A stretch of 64,000 nt of DNA from Actinomadura citrea (GCF_013409045.1 NZ_JACCBT010000001.1:1364001-1428000); one strand, 5' to 3'; numbered from the stretch's first letter, positions 1-8,524 are shown. Made by a program: numbers and translations. The notes: generated by a model not told the origin, from the letters alone.

Positions 1-2
1 TC

Positions 3-1289
3 GCGGTGTGGGTGCTGGTCGAGCGGCGCGCCGCCGAGCCGATCATGCCCCCCTCGCTGCTGCGCCACCCGGTCTTCGCGCTCGGCGGCGCGATCAGCTT
101 CGCGGTCGGCTTCGCGATGTTCGGCGCGCTGACCTTCCTGCCGATCTTCCTGCAGGTGGTGCACGGGGTCTCGCCCACGCTGTCGGGCGTCTACCTGCTG
201 CCGATGATGCTCGGCCTGCTGATCAGCTCGATCGGCTCCGGACAGCTGATCACCCGGTTCGGCCGCTACAAGATCTACCCGATGGTCGGCACGCCGATCA
301 TCGCGCTGGCGCTCTATCTGTGCTCGTCGCTGGACGAGAACTCCACCACCCTGAGCATGAGCCTGCGGTTCGCGCTGCTCGGCTTCGGGCTCGGCCTGGT
401 CATGCAGGTGCTCGTCATCGCCGTCCAGAACGCGGTGTCGTACGAGGACCTCGGCTCCGCGACGTCCGGCGTCACCTTCTTCCGCCAGATCGGCGGGTCG
501 TTCGGCGTCGCGGTGTTCGGCTCGATCTTCAGCAACCAGCTCGCCGACCATGTGGCGGACCTGGCGCGGGTCCTGCCGGCGGGGTTCGACCCGGCGGCCG
601 TCCAGGGGAATCCGGGGCTGCTCGACCGGTACCCGGCCGCCGTCAAGGACGCCGTCCTGCACGCCTACGCGGAGTCGATCGACTCGGTGTTCTTCTGGGC
701 GGTGCCGGTGGCGGCGGTCGCGTTCGTGCTGACCTGGTTCCTGCGCGAGGTCCCGCTGCGGGCGACCTCGCAGACGACCGACTACGGGGAGGGCCTCGGC
801 GCGGCGCCCAACGCCCGGTCGTCCAGGCACGAGATGGAGCGCGCCCTGAGCGAGCTGATGCGCAGGGACGCCAGGGCCTTCGAGCTGTACGACCGGCTCG
901 CCGCGTCCTCGGGCGTGTCCCTGCCGGCCGGCAGCGTGTGGGCGCTGTGCCGGATCGCCAAGGACGGGACGGTCACCGGCCAGGACCTCGCCGACCGCGC
1001 GGGCGTCCGGGTCGAGCAGGGGCGCCCGTACGTCGACCGGCTCGTCGACGCCGGCTACGTCCTGCGGCGCGAGGGGGCGCTCAGCGTCACGCCGTCCGGG
1101 CGGGGCGCCGCCGAGCGCCTGTTCGAGGCCCGCCGCGCGGGGCTCTCCCGGCATCTGGACGGCTGGGCCCCCGAGGAACATCCTGAGCTGGCGGACATCC
1201 TGTCGCGGCTGGCGGAGGCGTCCCTCGGCGACGAGGCGGACGGCGAGGTCCTCGGGCCCGGAACGCGTCCCGCGGCGCGGGGGGCGTAG
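3..1289 (+). CDS. MFS drug exporter (DHA2-like) with C-terminal winged-helix domain, 5' end outside window
   Basis: The first base of the window lies inside this gene, so only the C-terminal ~428 residues are visible. Residues ~15-245 are hydrophobic and read like the second half of a 14-TM EmrB/QacA-type MFS exporter, including a loop typical of motif A-like repeats (GQLITRFGRYK) and a conserved run GSATSGVTFFRQIGGSFGVAVFG cut here to GVTFFRQIGGSFG. After the last helix a soluble domain of ~150 residues has MarR-like character: a helix-turn-helix stretch (TGQDLADRAGVRVEQGRPYVDRL) and a wing ending in TPSGRGAAERL. The family exports hydrophobic drugs with proton exchange; the fused domain suggests ligand-dependent DNA or protein binding, which is inference. 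No terminator is obvious before the thiolase promoter region. Confidence 0.85.
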   Translation, partial: AVWVLVERRAAEPIMPPSLLRHPVFALGGAISFAVGFAMFGALTFLPIFLQVVHGVSPTLSGVYLLPMMLGLLISSIGSGQLITRFGRYKIYPMVGTPIIALALYLCSSLDENSTTLSMSLRFALLGFGLGLVMQVLVIAVQNAVSYEDLGSATSGVTFFRQIGGSFGVAVFGSIFSNQLADHVADLARVLPAGFDPAAVQGNPGLLDRYPAAVKDAVLHAYAESIDSVFFWAVPVAAVAFVLTWFLREVPLRATSQTTDYGEGLGAAPNARSSRHEMERALSELMRRDARAFELYDRLAASSGVSLPAGSVWALCRIAKDGTVTGQDLADRAGVRVEQGRPYVDRLVDAGYVLRREGALSVTPSGRGAAERLFEARRAGLSRHLDGWAPEEHPELADILSRLAEASLGDEADGEVLGPGTRPAARGA

Positions 1290-1348
1290 GGTCCCCGAGA
1301 CCCACCTCACAGCGCGTCGCGCCGGGAGGATGTAATCTCATACTGACT

Positions 1349-1367
1349 AACCGAATCACACTCGGTT
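1349..1367. promoter_or_regulatory. Inverted repeat upstream of thiolase gene (candidate operator or leader hairpin)
   Basis: Exact 6-bp arms AACCGA (1349-1354) and TCGGTT (1362-1367) separated by 7 bp lie 32 bp before the thiolase start in an AT-richer stretch. Regulators of fatty-acid genes in actinobacteria often bind such repeats, but no regulator is adjacent, so the assignment is tentative. Confidence 0.35.
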
Positions 1368-1399
1368 TCGGGACGGAACCCCAGATTTTTGGAGGCGTA

Positions 1400-2545
1400 G
1401 TGGCCGAGGCGTACATCGTCGGCGCGGTCCGTACCCCCGTCGGTACCAAGAAGGGCGCCCTCAAGGACGTGCACCCCGCCGACCTCGGGGCGCACGTGCT
1501 CAAGGAGCTCGTCAACCGCACCGGGGTCGACCCCTCCGGGGTCGAAGACGTGATCATGGGCTGCGTCATGCAGGTCGGCCCGCAGTCGCTGGACATCGCG
1601 CGCACCGCGTGGCTGTCGGCCGGGCTGCCGGAGAGCGTGCCCGGCGTGACCATCGACCGGCAGTGCGGGTCGTCCCAGCAGGCGATCCACTTCGCCGCCC
1701 AGGGCGTGCTGTCGGGCACCCAGGACCTCGTCGTCGCCTCCGGCGTCGAGCAGATGGCGGTCGTCCCGATGGGCTCCTCCGTCGCCATGGCCCTGGAGAA
1801 GGGCATGCCCTTCCCGTACGGCGAGGGCTGGGCCGAGCGCTACGGCATGCAGGAGGTCTCCCAGTTCCGCGGCGCCGAGCTGATGGCCGAGAAGTGGGGC
1901 TTCACCCGCGAGGATCTGGAGAAGTTCGCGCTGGAGAGCCACCAGCGCGCCGCCAAGGCCATCGAGGCCGGCTACTTCGACCGCGAGATCGCCCCGATCG
2001 CCGGGCTGTCCAAGGACGAGGGCGCCCGCGCCGACACCACGCTGGAGAAGATGGCGGGCCTGAAGACCCTGCGCGAGGGCGGCCGGATCACCGCCGCCGT
2101 CGCCTCGCAGATCTCCGTCGGCGCCTCCGCGGTACTGGTCGCCTCCGAGGAGGCCGTCAAGCGGTACAACCTCACCCCGCGCGCCCGCATCCACACCCTC
2201 GCGGTGTGCGGCTCCGACCCGGTCTACATGCTGACCGGCCCGATCCCCGCCACCGAGAAGGCCCTGGACCGCGCCGGGCTCAAGATCGACGACATCGACG
2301 TCTTCGAGGTCAACGAGGCGTTCGCCCCGGTCCCGATGGCGTGGGCGCACGACACCGGCGCCTCGCTGGACAAGACCAACCCCAACGGCGGCGCGATCGC
2401 CCTCGGGCACCCGCTCGGCGCGACCGGCGGCGTCCTGATGACCAAGCTGCTGCACGAGCTGGAGCGCACCGGCGGCCGCTACGGCCTGCAGACGATGTGC
2501 GAGGGCGGCGGCCAGGCCAACGCCACCATCATCGAGCGCATCTGA
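1400..2545 (+). CDS. Acetyl-CoA acyltransferase (thiolase)
   Basis: Thiolase of 381 residues, the usual length for FadA/AtoB enzymes, which cleave 3-ketoacyl-CoA with CoA or condense two acyl-CoAs. The nucleophilic cysteine is C89 in DRQCGSSQQA, the catalytic histidine is ~H337 in GGAIALGHPLGATGG, and the second active-site cysteine is ~C367 in MCEGGGQANA; VNEAFA is also present. The GTG start has GGAGG at 1391-1395. The enoyl-CoA hydratase gene follows after a strong hairpin, so the two may be partly uncoupled. Probably cytosolic beta-oxidation; exact chain length cannot be read from the sequence. Confidence 0.95.
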   Translation: MAEAYIVGAVRTPVGTKKGALKDVHPADLGAHVLKELVNRTGVDPSGVEDVIMGCVMQVGPQSLDIARTAWLSAGLPESVPGVTIDRQCGSSQQAIHFAAQGVLSGTQDLVVASGVEQMAVVPMGSSVAMALEKGMPFPYGEGWAERYGMQEVSQFRGAELMAEKWGFTREDLEKFALESHQRAAKAIEAGYFDREIAPIAGLSKDEGARADTTLEKMAGLKTLREGGRITAAVASQISVGASAVLVASEEAVKRYNLTPRARIHTLAVCGSDPVYMLTGPIPATEKALDRAGLKIDDIDVFEVNEAFAPVPMAWAHDTGASLDKTNPNGGAIALGHPLGATGGVLMTKLLHELERTGGRYGLQTMCEGGGQANATIIERI

Positions 2546-2557
2546 GTCCGTCGAGGA

Positions 2558-2589
2558 ACCGCCCCCTGGAGCCCGCTCCAGGGGGCGGT
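2558..2589 (+). terminator. Strong hairpin after thiolase gene
   Basis: Arms at 2558-2572 and 2575-2589 are exact complements over 15 positions (ACCGCCCCCTGGAGC and its complement), starting 13 bp past the thiolase stop. There is no U-tract, as is common in GC-rich actinobacteria. It ends just before the ribosome binding site of the next gene and may attenuate read-through. Confidence 0.6.
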
Positions 2590-2612
2590 ACCGTTCGGAG
2601 GTGGGCGGCGAC

Positions 2613-3407
2613 ATGTACGAGACCATCCTGTATTCGGCGGACGACCGGATCGCGCGGATCACGCTGAACCGTCCCGACGCCCGCAACGCGCTCAGCGACC
2701 AGATGATCGGCGAGCTGCTCGACGCGTTCGAGCGGGCCGAGGCCGACACCGGGGTCCGGGTGATCGTCCTGACCGGGGCGGGGGACCGGGCGTTCTGCGC
2801 GGGCGCCGACCTCGGCGGCCTCGGCCGGGCGCAGGCGGACGGCCGGTCGGTCGCCGACGCCGCCGCCATCCGGGACAGCGCCCCCTTCCGGCTCTTCACG
2901 GCCTTCCCCCGGCTCGGCAAGCCGATCATCGCGCGGCTGGCCGGGCATGCCGTCGCGGGCGGCCTCGGCCTCGCCGCCGCCTGCGACCTGGTGATCGCGG
3001 CGGACGACGTCAAGCTCGCCACCCCCGAGGTCAACGTCGGCCTCTGGCCCATGATGATCATGGCGATCATCAACCGGAACGTCGCTCCGAAGCACGCCTT
3101 CAAGCTCTACTACACCGGCGGCCGCATCACCGCCGCAGAGGGCCGCGACATCGGCCTGGTCACCGAGGTCGTCCCGCGCGCCGCCCTGGACGCCCGCGTG
3201 GACGAGCTGGCCCGCGTGATCGCGTCCAAGAGCCCCGTCGGCCTGCGCCGCGGCCGCGACGCGTTCTTCGCCATCGAGGGCCGTCCCCTGGAGGACCAGG
3301 TCGCCCACCTCCTGTCCGAGCTGGTCGACCTGACCGCCACGGAGGACGCCAAGGAGGGCATCACGGCCTTCCTGGAGAACCGCCCCCCGGACTTCCAGGG
3401 CCGCTGA
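2613..3407 (+). CDS. Enoyl-CoA hydratase/isomerase family protein
   Basis: Crotonase-fold protein of ~264 residues. The oxyanion-hole segment FCAGADLGGLG and the acyl-CoA pocket HAVAGGLGLAAACD are clear. The second catalytic glutamate of hydratases is kept (TPEVNVG), but the position of the first one (rat ECH Glu144) appears to be glycine in GGLGLAAACD, so it may be an isomerase, hydrolase or other crotonase rather than a true hydratase. I chose ATG 2613 because GGAGGTGG ends 8 bp upstream; an in-frame GTG at 2601 overlaps that site. It follows the thiolase and is probably in the same acyl-CoA pathway. Confidence 0.9.
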   Translation: MYETILYSADDRIARITLNRPDARNALSDQMIGELLDAFERAEADTGVRVIVLTGAGDRAFCAGADLGGLGRAQADGRSVADAAAIRDSAPFRLFTAFPRLGKPIIARLAGHAVAGGLGLAAACDLVIAADDVKLATPEVNVGLWPMMIMAIINRNVAPKHAFKLYYTGGRITAAEGRDIGLVTEVVPRAALDARVDELARVIASKSPVGLRRGRDAFFAIEGRPLEDQVAHLLSELVDLTATEDAKEGITAFLENRPPDFQGR

Positions 3408-3519
3408 GCCGCCTGGTCCGCGGGTGCGAGCTCGGCCAGGGCGGGGCTGTAGGCGGTGGCATGCGGCGTGACCGTGATCGCCGGGTCGGCCCGGAGATCG
3501 CTTTTGCGGCATTTCGGGT

Positions 3520-4635
3520 GTGAGACTGCGCGGTGTGGAGATCGAGGAGGCCGTCCGGCGGATGGGGCTCGCGGACACCTACCGGGACCGGCACTGGGGC
3601 AGGGCCGTCAAGGTGACCGACAACGCCGTCCAGAAGGCGGAACCGGAGTGGCTCGAAGGGCTGCTGGCCGCGTTGCTGGAGGTCGGGGAGCCGACCTACC
3701 CGATGCGGTACGGCTTTGAGCTCGCGTTGAGGCGGCTGGCGAGCGCGCCGGGGGACGCGGGGCGGACCGCGCGCGTCCGCGCCCTCGCGGCAGGGGGACG
3801 GACGTGGAGCGGCGACCTTCGGTACGACCTGCCGGAGGTCGCGGAATGGCTGGCCTGCGCCCAACCCCCCGAGCATCTCCTCGCGGTGTTCGACGACGCC
3901 GAGGCGTCGGACGAACTCGCGGCCTGCCTGCTGCAGGAGACGGCCCTGCGCCACGACGCGACGTCCGCCGCCGGGTTCGCCGGGAGGCTGCGGGCCGCCG
4001 GGCATCCGCTGGCGGAGCTGCCGCTTCGTCCGGTCGGGGCCGAGCGGCATCTCGGGCTGCCCCGGTATCCCGGCCCGGCGGAGCCCTGGCGTCCGCCGGG
4101 TGAGGGGACGCCGGCCGCGCCGGGCCCCTCCGGTCTCGACATCGGGGTGGCTGCCGTCGACTGGCCCGGCGCGAGGCAGGCGCTGAGCGCCTACCGCAAC
4201 TGGCCGTCGGGTGCCGATGCCGTGGAGGCCGGGCTGTTCCGGCTGGACCGCGCCGTCGCCCCCGCCGACTTCGGCGCCTCGCTGCTCCGGCTCCTGCCGG
4301 GCGCCAGCACCGGTGCCTCTGTGGCCGGAGTGCGGCGGGTCACCACGGCAGACGTCCTGCGGACGCTCTTCGGCGGGGCCGCCTCCGGCGGTGCCTACGG
4401 GCCCCGCATGCACGGCGCCTATGCGCGCAAGGCGTCATGGGAGTCCTTGGCGGCGCTGGCGGACGCCGGGCAGACCGGCCTGGCGGCGATCGAGCAGGCC
4501 GCCGACCGGTGCACATGGCTCTTCTACGGCTCGGACTGGCATCTCCAGGTCGTCCCGCCGCTGGACGTGGGCGTCGCCGTCCTGCGGCCGGACCGCCGGA
4601 CGGTGGCCGTGCTAGCCGTCACCGACTCCGACTGA
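3520..4635 (+). CDS. DUF6183-like protein of unknown function
   Basis: A 371-residue soluble protein without signal peptide or membrane segment. The C-terminal part (GGAYGPRMHGAYARKASWES, then CTWLFYGSDW and a final VAVLAVTDSD) matches my memory of the actinobacterial DUF6183 family, whose function is unknown. The N-terminal two thirds are alpha-helical in character with leucine/arginine-rich repeats. The start is a GTG with no convincing ribosome binding site, so it may be leaderless. Its 3' end overlaps the converging YcxB-like gene by 24 bp, so both messages share antisense ends. Confidence 0.7.
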   Translation: MRLRGVEIEEAVRRMGLADTYRDRHWGRAVKVTDNAVQKAEPEWLEGLLAALLEVGEPTYPMRYGFELALRRLASAPGDAGRTARVRALAAGGRTWSGDLRYDLPEVAEWLACAQPPEHLLAVFDDAEASDELAACLLQETALRHDATSAAGFAGRLRAAGHPLAELPLRPVGAERHLGLPRYPGPAEPWRPPGEGTPAAPGPSGLDIGVAAVDWPGARQALSAYRNWPSGADAVEAGLFRLDRAVAPADFGASLLRLLPGASTGASVAGVRRVTTADVLRTLFGGAASGGAYGPRMHGAYARKASWESLAALADAGQTGLAAIEQAADRCTWLFYGSDWHLQVVPPLDVGVAVLRPDRRTVAVLAVTDSD

Positions 4636-5127
4636 CCCGCGAGCGGCGAGGAAACCATCGATCTCGGCCTGCTGAGCGGCGTCGAAGGCGGCCCTGGGGA
4701 GGAACGCGGCGGGCTGCTTGTTCACGAACAGCAGCCAGAACTCCGGGGTGGAGATGACGTTGGAGAACATGGTCCAGCGCATCGTCGTGGTGGACTCGTC
4801 CGTCCGGCAGTCGTAGCCGTCGTCGGTCACCCGGACCGTCGTGGGGACGCAGAGGAACGAGAGCTGCTGTCGCGCGCGCTTGCGAAGCCACCAGTTCCCC
4901 GCCAGGGGACCAAGCACCGACGCCACCAGCATGCCGATGCCCATCGCCGGGTTGTCCGTGACGAACATGACGGACGCGCCCACGATCAGGACGGCGACGA
5001 GAACCGCGTACACGGCGGTGAGCTGCCGCCTGAGCCCCTGGGAGAACGCCCGGACCACCTCGTCCGTGGTGGGTTCGTACTGGACCGTGATGTCCACATC
5101 GCCGCCTTTGCCTAACGTGTGGATCAT
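4612..5127 (-). CDS. YcxB-like membrane protein
   Basis: A 171-residue protein with an N-terminal strand region (DITVQYEPTTDE), two adjacent transmembrane helices at ~38-80 separated by a short DNPAMG turn, and a C-terminal cytosolic beta-rich domain ending with PRAAFDAAQQAEIDGFLAARG. This order is typical of YcxB-family proteins, whose role is not known. ATG 5127 has AGAGGAAGG directly upstream; GTG 5097, preceded by AAAGGCGG, gives an N-terminus that fits the family better and is a real alternative. Confidence 0.75.
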   Translation of the reverse strand: MIHTLGKGGDVDITVQYEPTTDEVVRAFSQGLRRQLTAVYAVLVAVLIVGASVMFVTDNPAMGIGMLVASVLGPLAGNWWLRKRARQQLSFLCVPTTVRVTDDGYDCRTDESTTTMRWTMFSNVISTPEFWLLFVNKQPAAFLPRAAFDAAQQAEIDGFLAARGSVGVGDG

Positions 5128-5266
5128 CCTTCCTCTGGCCCGCTCATCACCGCAACCGCACGTCGGGGGGAGGTGGCACCCCAGGATGTGCCTGGCCGGG
5201 GTCGTGCCGGCGTCGCGGACATCGCCCGGCCGCCGGCCGGTCCAGACGAGATCGCCTCAGGTAAGT

Positions 5267-5317
5267 GCAACCGTAGGGTTGCGCCTCTGGGAACGCATGT
5301 GCAACCCTGAGGTTGCA
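5267..5317. promoter_or_regulatory. Twin palindromes before SRPBCC-ArsR operon
   Basis: Two copies of GCAACC-N4-GGTTGC occur at 5267-5282 and 5301-5316, with the second extended to TGCAACC/GGTTGCA. Their centres are 34 bp apart, close to three helical turns, and the second ends 29 bp before the SRPBCC start. The operon encodes an ArsR-family repressor, so these are the likely binding sites for autoregulation (inference). Confidence 0.7.
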
Positions 5318-5345
5318 ACGATGAACCGAACTGGGGAGCAGTCAG

Positions 5346-5783
5346 ATGAGTGAGAACCGGATTGAACGCGAAACCCTGATCGCGGCATCCTTGGAGCGGG
5401 TCTGGTCGCTGGTGGCCGACCCCGGGTTCTGGGTGGCCGACGTGCCGGGCCCGCCCGGCGGGGCCGCGGAGGGCGAGTCGATGGTGGTGAAGAACGCCGA
5501 GCACGGCGACTTCCCCGTGCGCGTGGAGAAGGTCGAGCCGCCTACGTACGTCGCCTACCGCTGGGTCAGCGCCTTCCCGGGGGAGGAGTTGCGCGACGAC
5601 AACAGCACCCTCGTGGAGTTCACGCTGACCCCCGAGGGCGGCAAGACGCGGCTGCGCGTCGTCGAGAGCGGGTTCGCTGCGCTGACCGGATCCGAGGACC
5701 TGCGCCGCAAGGCCGTGGAGGACAACACCGGCGGCTGGCCCCAGGTGCTGGACGCCTTCAAGACCCGCGTCGAATCCGCGTGA
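5346..5783 (+). CDS. SRPBCC (AHSA1-like) domain protein
   Basis: A single START/Bet v1-like domain of 145 residues: IERETLIAASLERVWSLVADP at the start, the central YVAYRWVSAFPGEE strand pair, and the C-terminal helix GGWPQVLDAFKTRVE. Such proteins bind small hydrophobic ligands and are commonly encoded with an ArsR repressor. The start ATG has GGGGAG upstream. Its stop overlaps the start of the ArsR gene in a GTGA, so translation is coupled. The ligand is unknown. Confidence 0.9.
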   Translation: MSENRIERETLIAASLERVWSLVADPGFWVADVPGPPGGAAEGESMVVKNAEHGDFPVRVEKVEPPTYVAYRWVSAFPGEELRDDNSTLVEFTLTPEGGKTRLRVVESGFAALTGSEDLRRKAVEDNTGGWPQVLDAFKTRVESA

Positions 5784-6133
5784 CCGAGATCCCCGACGAC
5801 GGCGTCGCGCCGGTCGACAGCGTCCTCGCCGCGCTGGCCGATCCGACGCGGCGCCGCCTGCTCGACCTGCTCGCCGAACACGGCGAGGCCACCGCCACGA
5901 CCCTCGCCGGGCCCCTTCCGGTCTCGCGGCAGGCGGTGGTCAAGCACCTCAACGTCCTGGAGGCGGCCGAGCTGGTCTCCAGCGGCCGGGTCGGACGCGA
6001 GGTGCGGTACGCGGTGCGGCCCGCGGCCCTGAACGCGACGGCGCGGTGGATGGCCTCCCTCGCGGCCGACTGGGACCGCCGCCTGGCGAACATCAAGCGC
6101 ATCGCCGAAGAAGCGGAGCGCGACGCCCGCTAG
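5780..6133 (+). CDS. ArsR-family transcriptional repressor
   Basis: A 117-residue winged-helix protein: ALADPTRRRLLDLLAEHG, recognition region PVSRQAVVKHLNVLEAAELV and wing SGRVGREVRYAV. It lacks a CxC metal motif, so it is the non-metal type usually paired with SRPBCC proteins. The GTG start overlaps the upstream stop by 4 bp. It probably represses its own operon through the palindromes at 5267-5316, and possibly the exporter gene that follows on the same strand. Confidence 0.9.
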   Translation: MTEIPDDGVAPVDSVLAALADPTRRRLLDLLAEHGEATATTLAGPLPVSRQAVVKHLNVLEAAELVSSGRVGREVRYAVRPAALNATARWMASLAADWDRRLANIKRIAEEAERDAR

Positions 6134-6171
6134 CCGTCCCCCCATGCCATCGGCCGCTCACGGCCATCTCA

Positions 6172-6199
6172 CGCCGGACGACGCTCTGATCGTCCGGCG
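6172..6199. terminator. Perfect hairpin between ArsR and MFS genes
   Basis: Exact 10-bp arms CGCCGGACGA (6172-6181) and TCGTCCGGCG (6190-6199) with an 8-nt loop lie between the ArsR stop and the MFS start. No U-tract follows. It could end the SRPBCC-ArsR message or be an operator for the exporter. Confidence 0.45.
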
Positions 6200-6232
6200 A
6201 TCCCGGATCCCTTGCGGAAAGGGCGCTTCGTC

Positions 6233-7684
6233 ATGCCCACGGAAACGACCAAGCCCACGGAAACGACCTCGCCCCCGCGTATCGGCGGCAGGCAGCGGCT
6301 CATCCTGCTCGTCCTCCTCGGCGCCGGTTTCACGCTGTCCGTCGACTTCTCCATCCTGAACGTCGCCCTCCCGATGGCCGGTGAGGGCGTCGGGCTGGGC
6401 GTCGACGCCCTGCCCTGGATCACCGCCGCGTACGCGCTGCCGGCCGCCGGCTTCACGCTGGTGTTCGGCCGGATGGCGGACCTGTTCGGCCGTCGCAGGC
6501 TGTTCCTCGCCGGGATGGCGCTGCTGACCGGGGCCTCGCTGCTCGGCGGCTTCGCGTCCGGCCCCGAGACGCTCCTGACCGCACGGGCCCTCCAGGGCTT
6601 CGCGACGGCGATGGCGACCCCCGCGGCGCTGTCCTTGATCACCAGTACGTTCGCGGAGGGCCCGCTGCGCGAGCGCGTCCTCGGCCTCAACGGCGCCCTG
6701 CTCTCCGCGGGCTTCACCGTCGGCGCCCTGGTCGGCGGTGCCCTGGTCAGTCTGCTGAGCTGGCGGGCGGCGTTCTTCATCAACGTCCCGGTCGCCGTGG
6801 CCGTGCTGCTGGCCACCCCCACCCTGATCGGTGAGAGCAGCCGTCCCGCCCGGCTCCGGCTGGACCTGCCCGGCGCGGTGACCGTGACCGGCGGCCTGCT
6901 GGCCGCGATCTACGCGGTCATCGAGCGGAACGTCCCCGCGGCCGTCGCCGGCGTGCTGCTGCTGGCCGCCTTCTGGGTGATCGAACTGCGCTCCCCCGCG
7001 CCGCTCGCCCCGGTGCGCATCCTCGGCCGGCCCACGGTGAAGTGGGGCAACTACGCGGGCCTCGTGGTCTTCGCGATGGAGCCGGCCATGATCTTCCTGA
7101 CGACGCTCTACCTGCAGAACGTCCTCGGCTTCTCCCCGCTGGCGACCGGGCTGGTCCTCGGTGTCCCCGGCCTGGCGTCCGTCGGCGCCGGAGTGATCGC
7201 CGGGCGGGTCATCGGGCGCTTCGGCGGCCGGGCCGTCCTGACCTGCGGCCTGGCCGTGCAGGGCCTGGCGACCCTGCCGCTGGTCTTCCTCGGCGCGGAC
7301 CGCACGGCGCTCGCGATCCTGGTCCCCGCGCTGTTCATCGGCTTCTTCGGGCACGTGACGTCCATCGTGGCGTACACCGTGACCGGCACTTCCGGGCTGC
7401 CGAACGAGGAGCAGGGCCTGGCGACCGGGCTGACGCTGATGACCCAGCAGGTGGCCATCACCATCGGCATCCCGATCCTCGGCTCGGTCGCCGCCACGCA
7501 GAGCGTGGAACTGACCGGCATCCGCCTCGCGCTGGGTGTGGACGTGGCCGTGACGCTGGCCAGCGTGGTCCTCGTCTGGTTCGGCCTCCGCCCCCGTGAC
7601 GGCTCCCGCCCGGCGGCGCCCGGCCCGGCGGCGCCCGGCCCGGCGGCGAAGGAGGCGGCCGCCTCCCCCTCGGCCCCGGTGTGA
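6233..7684 (+). CDS. MFS multidrug exporter, DHA2 family
   Basis: A 483-residue protein with about 14 hydrophobic segments. Motif A is FGRMADLFGRRRLF, and the motif C-type region is SAGFTVGALVGGALVSLLSWRAAFFINVPV, cut here to GALVGGALVSLLSWR. These are hallmarks of proton-coupled drug exporters. The C-terminus is a Pro/Ala tail with a repeated GPAAP unit. ATG 6233 is preceded by GGAAAGGG; an in-frame TTG at 6212 is less likely. It sits directly after the SRPBCC-ArsR pair, which may sense the compound it exports. Confidence 0.9.
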   Translation: MPTETTKPTETTSPPRIGGRQRLILLVLLGAGFTLSVDFSILNVALPMAGEGVGLGVDALPWITAAYALPAAGFTLVFGRMADLFGRRRLFLAGMALLTGASLLGGFASGPETLLTARALQGFATAMATPAALSLITSTFAEGPLRERVLGLNGALLSAGFTVGALVGGALVSLLSWRAAFFINVPVAVAVLLATPTLIGESSRPARLRLDLPGAVTVTGGLLAAIYAVIERNVPAAVAGVLLLAAFWVIELRSPAPLAPVRILGRPTVKWGNYAGLVVFAMEPAMIFLTTLYLQNVLGFSPLATGLVLGVPGLASVGAGVIAGRVIGRFGGRAVLTCGLAVQGLATLPLVFLGADRTALAILVPALFIGFFGHVTSIVAYTVTGTSGLPNEEQGLATGLTLMTQQVAITIGIPILGSVAATQSVELTGIRLALGVDVAVTLASVVLVWFGLRPRDGSRPAAPGPAAPGPAAKEAAASPSAPV

Positions 7685-7755
7685 CCGTCACCGCCTCCAG
7701 AGGGTCCGGCCGGTGAGGAGGTGGCCTTTACCCGCGCCGGGGAAGGGAGGGCGGT

Positions 7756-8496
7756 GTGGGGGACTGGTTCACTCGCGAGATCGCGGACGCCGGGCGGCTC
7801 CGGCTGTTCTGCTTCCTCGTGGCGTTCATCGCGGCCTTCCTGTTCATCCGGTTCAGCGTGCGGATGATCAGGCGGCAGGCGCGGTGGTGGCCCGGGAACG
7901 TGGCGCCCGGCGGGCGCCACATCCACCACGTCGTGTTCGGGCTCGTGTTCATGTGCGTCGGCGGCGTGGGCGGGCTGGCCCTCACCGACGACTCGTCCGG
8001 GTGGGCGGCGGCCGCCGCGGCCGTGTTCGGGGCGGGCACCGCGCTCGTCCTCGACGAGTTCGCCCTGGTCCTGCACCTCCAGGACGTCTACTGGAGCGAG
8101 CAGGGCCGGCTGTCGGTCGAGGTGGTCTTCATCACGATCGCGCTGTGCGGGCTGATGCTGGTGGGCCTGCGGCCGCTGGGCGTGGACGACGCCGCCGGGG
8201 ACGGGCTGTGGGGCATCGCGGGCATCCTGCTCTTCAACCTGTGCGTCGCGCTGATCGCCCTCCTCAAGGGCAAGGTCTGGACGGGCGTCATCGGCCTGTT
8301 CATCGGGCTCGTCGCGATCATCGGGGCCGTCCGGCTGGCCCGGCCGGACTCGCCGTGGGCCCGGCGCCGCTACGCGGAGGGCTCCCGCAAGGAGCGGCGG
8401 GCGCGGAGTCGGGAGCGCCGGTACCGCCTCCCCGTCCAGCGCCTCGGGGACCGGCTGAGCGACCTGATCGCCGGACGCCCGTCCATCAAGTCGTAG
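7756..8496 (+). CDS. Conserved multi-pass membrane protein
   Basis: A 246-residue protein with about six transmembrane helices and a basic cytosolic tail (RRYAEGSRKERRARSRERRYR). A His-rich motif GGRHIHHVVFGL between helices 1 and 2 and a conserved acidic segment LVLDEFALVLHLQDVYW suggest a functional site, but I do not recognise a named family. The GTG start has GGAAGGGAGG upstream. It is followed by a GC-rich palindrome. Confidence 0.75.
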   Translation: MGDWFTREIADAGRLRLFCFLVAFIAAFLFIRFSVRMIRRQARWWPGNVAPGGRHIHHVVFGLVFMCVGGVGGLALTDDSSGWAAAAAAVFGAGTALVLDEFALVLHLQDVYWSEQGRLSVEVVFITIALCGLMLVGLRPLGVDDAAGDGLWGIAGILLFNLCVALIALLKGKVWTGVIGLFIGLVAIIGAVRLARPDSPWARRRYAEGSRKERRARSRERRYRLPVQRLGDRLSDLIAGRPSIKS

Positions 8497-8510
8497 TGGA
8501 GCGGAGTGCG

Positions 8511-8524
8511 GGGTCCGCGGACCC
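8511..8524. terminator. GC-rich palindrome after membrane protein gene
   Basis: GGGTCCGCGGACCC is a perfect 14-bp palindrome, flanked by further pairing bases, 15 bp past the stop. It is a probable weak factor-independent terminator without U-tract. Confidence 0.4.

Noticed and set aside
3425..3510. Minus-strand string DPAITVTPHATAYSPALAEL as a gene remnant
   Set aside because: Looks slightly protein-like, but it is short, has no supporting context and can arise from GC bias.
7605..7660. GPAAP repeats at the end of the MFS protein as a functional domain
   Set aside because: Short low-complexity tail from slippage; common and probably without specific function.
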